Assembly: GCA_022842725.1 (NCBI GenBank) | Contig: JALHOZ010000004.1 | Span: 1-64,000, forward strand | Reading direction: 5' to 3' | DNA length: 64,000 nucleotides | Source: Saprospiraceae bacterium | GTDB taxonomy: Bacteria > Bacteroidota > Bacteroidia > Chitinophagales > Saprospiraceae | Shown: in pieces, positions 53,637 to 62,800 of the stretch | Layout of the letters: every line of letters begins with the position of its first letter | Position numbering within the stretch: the stretch's first letter is position 1 | Notes under the pieces: generated by a model | What the model was told of the DNA's origin: nothing | Databases searched by the model: none | What the model saw: only the letters and a program-made list of their open reading frames with translations | Translations under genes and position numbers: made by a program

Positions 53637-54134
53637 TTATGCTTTTAATGACTTTTTCCATTCATGGATTTTGGTCAGGTTGTTTTGGTAAGCCAACCCA
53701 ATAATCATGATAAAATACATGCCTGAGTATTCGTGACTTACTTTTGCTATGCTGGTTTCTAAAATTAGTAAGATGAAAGAAAAAATAAAAACCTGCCTGA
53801 TACGGTATTCATACTTTAGGTATTCAGAAATGTAGTTGACCACATCGTTTTGTTGATTTTCTAATAATTTACCCTGCTGTTGTAATAAACTTCCATACCG
53901 GTAAGCCATAAAAAACATAACACCCACACATGCGAAATAAATTGGTAATGTGTATAAGATAGCATTTGAATCACTTATTATCTTAAAAATCTCTTCTTTT
54001 TGGTAGGTAAAAAGCACAGGTAATATCGCAATAATCGGGTACGATAAAAATGTACCTACCCTATTATAAGAAGCTTTCTGTTTCATAAACAAAAAACTTT
54101 TTTCATGAAAAAATGGTGCGGGTGTTGTTTCCAT
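53637..54134 (-). CDS. Multi-span membrane protein, module 2
   Basis: Protein of 165 residues with four spans (about 29-45, 63-80, 114-130, 137-150) and a middle amphipathic helix (RYGSLLQQQGKLLENQQNDV). It ends in TKIHEWKKSLKA, recalling the DPMEWKKIDTV end of the 166-residue protein at 54.66-55.16 kb. The two are probably paralogues, although their overall identity is low by eye. Function unknown. Confidence 0.7.
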   Translation of the reverse strand: METTPAPFFHEKSFLFMKQKASYNRVGTFLSYPIIAILPVLFTYQKEEIFKIISDSNAILYTLPIYFACVGVMFFMAYRYGSLLQQQGKLLENQQNDVVNYISEYLKYEYRIRQVFIFSFILLILETSIAKVSHEYSGMYFIMIIGLAYQNNLTKIHEWKKSLKA

Positions 54135-54198
54135 TGGATTTATTTTGTTTCTCAGGATTGACTATTAAATTTTATTTGATGTTTATATAATTAAAAGG

Positions 54199-54605
54199 TT
54201 ACTTTTCTACAGGATTATTTGACTCAATTAACTCCAGTTTCCGGCTGAATAATAATAAAAAACTTGTCGGAATAATAAGTAGGAGTCGTATCCATTTTGT
54301 GATTTTATCCGGATTAATATCATAAAAAAATATCACTGCTACAAGTATAATGACTGCCGTTAAAATATATGGAATATTTTTTTTACACGCAGGTGTAAAG
54401 GGCCCGGAAGATATATATTTTTAATATTGGATACCGGAATCCAGAAAATGCTGAGGTAAATAGCCACTTTTCCATTGGAGGCGGCTTCGGCTTCCAAACT
54501 AATTTCTTTATCATTTTTACCCAGCTTGCCAACTTTTTTATTGTTTACCATTATATCATAACTAAAAATGCTTTTATCCACCAGATTAGAAAATTTGATT
54601 AACAT
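54199..54605 (-). pseudogene. Beta-domain/2-TM protein gene with a frameshift in an A8 tract, module 1
   Basis: The frame from ATG at 54605 gives 81 residues ending LHLRVKKIFHIF at a TAA. In the adjacent frame, starting at the A8 tract at 54377-54384, translation continues KKNIPYILTAVIILVAVIFF... with two spans and ends LIESNNPVEK at a stop at 54199-54201. Adding one A would join both parts into a protein of about 135 residues, the same size and layout as the interrupted gene at 52 kb. Loss of an A, a homopolymer sequencing error, or programmed slippage on A-AAA-AAA are all possible. Confidence 0.75.
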
Positions 54606-54654
54606 AATATGATTTTAAAATTTATTATTGAATTATATGACAACATACAACTTG

Positions 54655-55155
54655 TTAGCTGACCCATTTCACGGTATCAATTTTTTTCCATTCCATTGGG
54701 TCTTTGATTTTCGGATTGGAAAATAAAATCATACCCATGATCGCAACAATTGAAAGCAGTTCAATAATTTCCGGGTTTCTTTTTATAAAAAGCAAAAGCA
54801 GAAACATAAAGAAAAAATAGGCGGCCTTCAGCGGTATTTCAGATATGCTGAATTTGGATATATACGGGCAAATACTGTCAAAATCATTGGTCAGATTTTT
54901 ACCCATTTCGTTTAGCTCGTTGCCTCTTATCCAAACATATACAAACATAGCCAAAATATAGAGGGAAACAAAAATCGTCACCAATGGCTCATCCGAAAAA
55001 AGGGACATAAATTTTGGATCATCAAAACACATCAAAGCCAGTCCAAAGAGGATAAAAGCCGGGTATATTGATAAATTGTATTTATTTGCCTGCGCCTTCT
55101 TTTTCATTTTTTCAAAACGAGGCTCATCAATCTGGGTTTCGTGTTGGATATTCAT
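54655..55155 (-). CDS. Multi-span membrane protein, module 1
   Basis: Protein of 166 residues: a charged N-terminus (DEPRFEKMKKKAQANKYNLS), four spans (about 28-44, 61-78, 112-127, 131-146) and a DPMEWKKIDTVKWVS end. It is followed 49 bases later by the frameshifted beta-domain gene, repeating the order of module 2. No family recognised. Confidence 0.7.
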   Translation of the reverse strand: MNIQHETQIDEPRFEKMKKKAQANKYNLSIYPAFILFGLALMCFDDPKFMSLFSDEPLVTIFVSLYILAMFVYVWIRGNELNEMGKNLTNDFDSICPYISKFSISEIPLKAAYFFFMFLLLLFIKRNPEIIELLSIVAIMGMILFSNPKIKDPMEWKKIDTVKWVS

Positions 55156-55224
55156 TTTTTACTGATTTAAAGTTGAAAAATTTAAATGTTTGGATACTAA
55201 TAAATATTTGAATGCTACATAAAT

Positions 55225-55422
55225 TTATTCATTTTTTAATCTCATTCTGGTTTCCGAAAATTCATTAAAAACCTCAGATACAAAATCATACAAATAAGAG
55301 GAAACCATAAAAAATCCACCTATAACAAGAAGCCTTCTTGACCATGGTTTGGAAGGGTTAAAAACACCAACGAGGAATATAATAAATCCTAAGATGCTGA
55401 TAATGTCTAATATGTTTTTCAT
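55225..55422 (-). CDS. Small two-span membrane protein, first gene of the module cluster
   Basis: Protein of 65 residues: MKNILDIISILGFIIFLVGV, then a short basic loop (NPSKPWSRR), a second span (LLVIGGFFMVSSYLYDFV) and a charged end. Its start codon lies inside one arm of a 41-nt palindrome, so translation may be controlled by that structure. No family. It may correspond to the 75-residue protein of module 2. Confidence 0.65.
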   Translation of the reverse strand: MKNILDIISILGFIIFLVGVFNPSKPWSRRLLVIGGFFMVSSYLYDFVSEVFNEFSETRMRLKNE

Positions 55423-55456
55423 TTGATTTTACTTTAAAAGTAAAATCAAATGAAAA
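55416..55456. promoter_or_regulatory. 41-nt perfect palindrome over the start codon of the module cluster
   Basis: Twenty bases on each side pair perfectly around a single central base at 55436; the arm is TTTTCATTTGATTTTACTTT. The start codon of the 65-residue gene (55420-55422, minus strand) lies within the arm. In RNA it would fold into a long A/U-rich hairpin burying the start codon. In DNA it could be an operator or a cruciform-forming site. There is no GC-rich stem plus T-run, so a simple terminator for the upstream ybjQ-like gene is less likely. Confidence 0.8.
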
Positions 55457-55502
55457 TGTATTGAGAAATTGTATTGTTGATTTTCAATTTGACAGGTTGT
55501 CA

Positions 55503-55817
55503 TTAAGTATATCGAACCGCCGTACCCGAAGCCACGACCATCAACATGCCGTTACTGATGGTTTCATAGTCCAGATCGATACCAACAATCGCATTGGCTC
55601 CAAGACTGGTTGCCTGCGCTTTCATTTCTCCGATTGCGGTTTCTTTGGCCTCTCTTAATACTTTTTCATAGGACGCAGACCTGCCTCCTACTATATCGGT
55701 AATGCTGGCAAAAAAATCTTTAAAAATATTGGCACCTATGATGGTTTCTCCGGATACCAATCCCAGGTATTCCTGAATGTTTTTATTTTCCAATTGGGGT
55801 GTGGTGGATAATATCAT
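55503..55817 (-). CDS. YbjQ/DUF74 family protein
   Basis: About 104 residues from the ATG at 55817 ([20 protein letters not shown]); a longer frame to 55988 overlaps the PorP gene. Family motifs are [20 protein letters not shown], the [19 protein letters not shown] helix and [20 protein letters not shown]. These proteins form pentameric rings; older annotation as heavy-metal binding is weakly supported. It sits between the adhesin/PorP pair and the membrane-module cluster, all on the minus strand. Confidence 0.92.
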   Translation of the reverse strand: MILSTTPQLENKNIQEYLGLVSGETIIGANIFKDFFASITDIVGGRSASYEKVLREAKETAIGEMKAQATSLGANAIVGIDLDYETISNGMLMVVASGTAVRYT

Positions 55818-55878
55818 TTTTATTTTTAAATTTAAGTTGGTTAATATTTGTTGGATAATATCTAAAGAAAAAAGTATC

Positions 55879-56826
55879 CTAAAACTTTGAAAATTTATTC
55901 GATGTAAATCTATACTGGAGCCCAAAGGCAATTCCCGGATTGACGTAGGTATCCAATTCTCCCAAAGGCATGTTGCCATTGACAACAAAAGCCAATTCTG
56001 TATCAGAAACCAACAAATCGCTCAATGTTAAACCGACCAAAAATCCGATGGTGCTAAATTTGTCGTAGGACACACCAACGTGAACGAGGTTGACAAATTT
56101 CATTTCTGTAGATAATATCCCGTTAAACAACTTGCCCCCTTCATATTGAAGTTCGAGTTGGGATCTCCACGACATATCTTTGGAAAGCGGTATAATAGCG
56201 GCAGCCAATCCGCCAAAATAAAACTGTTCTTTGTAGGAAAGGGAAGTCAGATTGACATTTTGAGGAAGTGCCTTCAATCCGGACAGACCAAACTGAAAGG
56301 AAGATTTTCGGCTCCTGGGGTCCATCGACCTCAGTGAAGAATAAAACACCCCAAATCCAAGATTGGTGCCAAAAGCAGACTCAAATCCATTCGCAATCAG
56401 GGGATCGTTTGTGTTAGTTGCTTTGATTTTGTCGCCATTAACGCCTACCCTGTTAAAAGTAACGCCGATTCCCCCGGCCAGATAATCTCCGTTATTGAAC
56501 ATATTCAGAATTTTATAGGACGAAGACAAATTGATACTTGTGTTATTGATGACACCGGCATTTTCATTATAAACCGCCAACCCGACACTAACATTTTGGT
56601 TAGGTACAGCAAATTGCAGCCCGGCAAACATATTGACAGGTGCATTACTGATAGCAGTAAAGTTATTCTGATAATACAACCCCAACTCAGTCTGATTCCA
56701 GGCGCACAAGGCGGCCGGATTTCTCAGGAATTGGTTGTCAAAATTAAACCTCATTTCGTCTGTTTGCTGCGCTTGAACAATGGCTATGTTGAAAAAAATG
56801 ATTAGAAATAAAATTATATTTTTCAT
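55879..56826 (-). CDS. PorP/SprF family type IX secretion membrane protein
   Basis: Protein of 315 residues: signal peptide ([18 protein letters not shown]), then an outer-membrane barrel with the family features [20 protein letters not shown] near the start and Gly/Asn-rich strands ending [15 protein letters not shown]. PorP/SprF proteins anchor or help export T9SS type B cargo such as SprB. The gene lies 60 bases after the giant type B protein gene, the usual cargo-partner pairing. Confidence 0.92.
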   Translation of the reverse strand: MKNIILFLIIFFNIAIVQAQQTDEMRFNFDNQFLRNPAALCAWNQTELGLYYQNNFTAISNAPVNMFAGLQFAVPNQNVSVGLAVYNENAGVINNTSINLSSSYKILNMFNNGDYLAGGIGVTFNRVGVNGDKIKATNTNDPLIANGFESAFGTNLGFGVFYSSLRSMDPRSRKSSFQFGLSGLKALPQNVNLTSLSYKEQFYFGGLAAAIIPLSKDMSWRSQLELQYEGGKLFNGILSTEMKFVNLVHVGVSYDKFSTIGFLVGLTLSDLLVSDTELAFVVNGNMPLGELDTYVNPGIAFGLQYRFTSNKFSKF

Positions 56827-56886
56827 TTTGGATGATTTTAAAATTATTATTAATGGATCAGAAAATTTTGATGATGAATTTTGTCA

Positions 56887-59800
56887 TTATTGTCTTCTGA
56901 TGATGGTGATATCACTCTTGAATTCATATTGATCCGGGGTGGTATTCCCGTATCTCAGCACATAATAATATGCACCATCAGGAAGCGGTCGTCCGTCCAA
57001 GGTTCCATCCCAATCATTATTATATCCTTCAAAGGTTCTTACAATCTGCCCCCACCGGTTGAAAATAATCAACTTACGATAAGTGAATCTGTCCAGATTT
57101 TCAAATTCAAGCACATCATTGGCACCGTCACCATTGGGAGAGATGAAATTTGGTCCCTCTATCGGTGAAGTATTAAAAGTCAATTCAATCGTATCCGTTT
57201 TGGTACATCCGTTGGCATCTGTTGCTGTCACAATAACGGTAGTATTTTGAACAAATGTAAAGGTTGTCAACAAACACGAAGTACAGGACAATACAGCATC
57301 TGTAGTAAGCCATTCGGCACTGACTGCACCTATGGCTTCCAGGGTGACCACTTCATCCTGATCAATATCGATTCTGTCTTCAGGAAGTTCGATGACATCA
57401 TCAAAATAATTCACGACGATGGTATCCCTTCTTACACAATTTTGTGTATTGGAAACAACGGCAACATAGGTACCTGCTTCAGAAACTTGCAGCGTTCTGG
57501 TATTGGAAGAAACGAGGATTCCGTTCCTAAACCACTCTATGGTTACATTAGAAGCATTGACCACACCGACATCCAATGTTTTGATTTCATTGGCACATAA
57601 GGTCATATCGCTACCAAAGTTAAATAAGGCAAGTGCTTCTGAGGCATTCACTATAATTCCTTCTAAAGTAGCTGTACAACCATTTACGTCCGTTACCGTC
57701 ACATTATAACTACCGGCAGCCAGCATAGAGACCACAGAATCAGAGGCAAGAGAAGCCAGTGACCAACTATAGGATTGGATGGCTACATTATTTAATACAC
57801 TGATACGAATTTCACCATTATTTTCACCACAGGAAGTCTGCGTTATTGTTGCTTCAAGATTGGCCAACTCCGGTGCTGTCAACGTAAATGTAAAGGTGGT
57901 ATCCTTACCTGATCCATCTGTCACGGTAACAGAATAATTCCCGGCTCCGAGATTATTGATAACTTCGGTGGTTGCCGCATTACTCCACAGTATCTGCACC
58001 GGTGGAATTCCTCCGGATATATTTAAGTCTATACTTCCGTCATTGATATTGCCACAGGAAGGATTTACGACAACCGGACTGAAGTTGATTTCGCCAACTT
58101 CAATGTCTCTGCATTGCTGACAGAATGTATTACATTCATCGGTTACGGTCAGACAAACTGTATATTGCCTGTTTTCACTCGGGTAAGTGTGCGAAACCGA
58201 TGTCAGATCACTCGTACTTGTCGTACCATCCCCAAAGTCCCAAAGGTAACTTACCCCTCCAATGATATTGTGGGTAAAGGTATATATTCTGTCGTTTGAC
58301 GGATTGATGGTAAATGTAATCGGTTCGCAATTCAATCCAAAAGACAAACAGAAACTCTGGCAGCAGGATATGGTATCCTGACATCCGTTCAGATAATTCC
58401 TGCAAATGGTATAATCACCTTCAAGAGTATTGGAATACGTTGTAATACTTCCTCCCAGCGATACCCCCATTCCATTCGGTAGCGTAATTTCCGTGCTGAT
58501 GGCCCCTGTATTGGTGTCCGTGAAGGTAAATGTAAAATTATTGACCCCTACAACAGAGGTGATGTCAAAATTATCACAATCCACCGTTGCCGGAAGGATA
58601 CAAACCGGAGTACAACATACTCTGCAGCATCCATTTTCCATGTACACGACACACACATTGATCGTAGAATTGCCCTGAACCAACGGTATGATTTGAGGGT
58701 CGGTCAGGTCAATTTCAGGATTCTGAGATTCAGAATAAATGCCCGGCAATCCTTCAATGGTCCACACCGGATTATTGACGGAAGTACTCAGGGATATGAG
58801 GTTATTGACCGGCAAACCGGCAGTAATTTTATCACAACCTGCATACGGATCGACAAGACATAATCGTTTGCAACATATTCTGAAACATTCCGAAACCGGA
58901 TCATAATATCTCACCGTTACAAATATTTCGGAACCTAAGGTAACACCTAATGTTTCAAAATCTACTTCAAAAGACGCCTGATCACTAAGGAAGGTATTGG
59001 TATTGTCGAGCGTCCAACTGATAAACTGAGCTCCAGGCACATCCAGTACAAAATTGTAAATTAATGGATTGGTTGGAGAACCCGAATAATAATATTTAAT
59101 TGAGGTACATTCAAAAGGATTTTGGGCAATACAGAAACACTTGCAACAAACCTTATAACATCCGGTCACTCTGTCCCGATAGAAAATACTGATACAAACT
59201 TTATCGAGTGTCAACGTTGGATATAATACCGCCAAGGCTTCAAAATCTACCACATCTGACATAGAGCCCGAACCAATGTCAATCGTTTGATTGGTACCCG
59301 GAATATGTAATCTCCAGACAATATCTTCAAAATCATCTGATGGGTTCACTTCAAAAGTATATTGCAATCCATTTCCTGTATAAATCGGGAAGATATTGTT
59401 ACATTCCTCTACCGGAGTCGTCACCGGTATACAAATACGTCGGCAACAGATTTTCAAACAACCGTCGGCATCAATATATCGTACACTAATGACGATTTTC
59501 TGACCGGGCAATATTCCAAAATCTGCAGGATTAAATCTTTGCGGATTGTCCATACCGATGTAACCTCTGTTTGGAAGACCTGTAGGTATGTCAATATTCC
59601 AGCTTATAATTTGTTGAATGCCTTCCGCACTTAAAATGTATTCATTGTTGGCACCGTCGTAATCGATGATAATTCTATCACAATTCAACGGGTATTCGAC
59701 GCAGATGCGACGACAACACCACACATAACATTTGGTCAAAGGATCCCAGAAAACACAGTAGACATAATAGGTGCCTTGTTCGGGGAATCTGTAGGTCAGC

Positions 59801-62800
59801 GTGGAAACATTGTCCGCCACTTTGGTATCACCCACGTACCAGGCTACCAGTTCCAATCCATCCGGGTTGGGGTTTTCCAACACAAAATCAAAGGTCAGGT
59901 TTTCCGGGTCATTGTCACCTGCAAAATAAGGTGTATAATAATGACACCCGTCAGGAATATTTACTTTGTAGCAACAGTATTGGACACATCCGTTTTCGTC
60001 CAGATATTTAAAACAAACGATATAGGTTTTGCCCGGCAAAAATCCCGGAAATGTCAAGGTTGTGGATCCTGAAAAGTCTTCATAAACCGTGGTCATCACA
60101 GTACCAAGGACTTCTTTGACCACCCAGCCTTCGCCGGTGGCTGTGCCATTATAGGTAAATTGTCCTGAAATAACATCATTTCCTCCGGAACCAAATCCAT
60201 TCAACACGATGTCGTCACAAGGGAAAAAATCACCGGGATCGACGGTTGGGGGCTGGCAAGTCATACATTCGGCGATACAGATATTATCTATAAAAAACCC
60301 ATCTCCTGCAAAATTAATTTTATTGATGGTGGCACCGGCATTTTCCCAATTATTGCCACCAGGCCCTGTATAATTTACTTTACGACCATCAATAAACATT
60401 TTCACCGGACCTGACCGATCAATTAATATTTGCAATTTGTGCATACACCAAACTAAGTCCCCACCACCACAAAATTTCAACAATGACGAATTATTTGCAA
60501 GGATATCAGAAAGAGAAGGTGTATAACAAAATCCATTACCTACCGTCTCTGTTTGACAAAGTGCAATCTCTCCCAGGAAAGCCGGCATTTGTTGTCCGGT
60601 TATTGGATTGCGTATCCACTCTACCTCAAAATCTAATGTGACTTTAAAAATATTAACATTGTCAAGGGAGGGATTATCCAATCTCAGACAGAGAATGTCG
60701 TCACCATTCATTGTACCCCGAGCAGTACCTACCACACCCTGACCTTTCCACCAATCCATGTTGATATTGATTGAATCACCTTCCATATATCCATAACCCA
60801 AAGGAGGTCCATTCTCAAAATCTTCGTTATAAATCGGTCTGAAATAATCACACTCCTCCCCGAATTGTTCGCATCCATCCGGCCCTTTCAGGCATACCCG
60901 AATACAACATACTTTCCAGCAGAAACCTACCCGATAGTAAAAATATACAAAAAGATATTCAGGTTGCTGAGCGGTGATATAATTCTGAATTTCCGGATCA
61001 GACAGGTCGAAAGTATTTTGATCCATGTTGAAGCAAAGTCCCTCCAGGCCTCCGATCATCCAATACGTCTTCTCATAATTACCCGTTGTGGTGAATGTAT
61101 AATTGTTTTCACTGACGTACAGTGGTGTGAACGTGTTACAATTAAACGGAGGCTCAAGTCGTATTTTCAGATAACACCATCGACATGCTTTCAAACACGG
61201 GTCATAAAACATAGCACAAATAAAAATATCGGTGCCCGGTTGGCCATAAAATGACAAATCTATATCATTCAAAGTACTCAACCCGTCATATTCAGGATAA
61301 TGGATTCCGTTAATACTCCATTTAATGTCACTCATCTGTCGCATAGGTTCAGTACAATCACTATTCAATTCAATGGTATATACATTGGGATTTCCTTCAT
61401 TTCCTCTGAACCAATGTTTTAATAAGGCGCAATCATAAGGGTACGTAATACAAATCCTTTTACAACAAATTACATAACATTCATTGACAGGGTCGTAGAT
61501 GAGTACGGAAATCGTATAACATCCCGGTGTCAGGAAATTATAAGATACAGAGCGGGTGTTTTCACCGATCACCAGGTCCAATTCATCAATACGCCATTCT
61601 ACGCCGACGAGGTCATCAGGTATAGTGAAGCCATATTCAAGGCTCAGGTCACCCGGGCCGCCGAGATATCGCGGCGTGATGTAGGTACAATCAAAGGGGT
61701 CGTTATAACAAAAAACTTTTCCACAAGACTCCTCAACACCACAACATCCTGCATATACTTTTTTTATTTCATAGGAAAACCCGGGCTCCAATTGAATAAC
61801 CGGACTATCGCCATAATAAATTTGTGTCATGGCTAAATTCCCCAGTGGTGTAACCTCCCACCTCAATACTGGTCTTCCAACCGTACAAACCAATCGGACT
61901 TTATTATTGGGTAGAGGTATTACCCTGAAACTATTTTCGCAAGGAACTTCCGGTTCATTGTCAATACAAGTATACACGCAACAGGTATCTCTCAAAATGA
62001 TGGTGCCCATGTTTGTTAAACCGATGCCACATACCTTATAAACACCAGGTCCGGGATACCTTGCTGTCATCATGTTGCCGTTGGTTGTGAAATTCACGGA
62101 CGGCATGATGGTCCATTCCAAACCGTCCTGACTACCTGACCAGGTATATTTATATTCTGTAGGCGAAAGTTTTTCAACCAATATATTCTCTTTTCCACAT
62201 GCCAGATCTGCAGGCGGAATATAGGGCAGACAAATGATTTTACAGCAAACATCCCAGGCATGACAAACCGGGTCAAAGTGCCAGCAACAAATTTCGTATT
62301 CACCGTGGGGTAAGTTTATATCTGAACCGCATGGGTATTCCGAAATGGTTGTTCCATTGGTGGGTTTCACTTTGATCAGACAAATGTCTTCCATCATCAA
62401 AGAATTTTTGCCGACCATACCCCCGTCTTCACAGGTTACTCTGATTGTAGAAGAATTATTGGTCATACTGACTTCCTCTATAATCGGATACACACAATCA
62501 TACTTTTTTATGATCGGGCAATATTTAAAACAACATTTTATAATCTGGTTATTCACCCGGTAATAAAAACATACTTCATAACATCCCGGGAACGGGAAAT
62601 GACATGAAATGGTGCCATCTCCGTTTATCAGTGAAAGAGAGTCTGTGTACGTATAATTTTGGCCAATCGCGTCATATGGGAATTTAATCGAGTGGGAAAC
62701 ATAAGTACCCTGGCTATTATTTTCAAAAATAATATCATTGCCGCTTTGGTTGGCCAATGGCCTGAAAAGATTACAATCACAATTGACCCAAAAAACGAAA

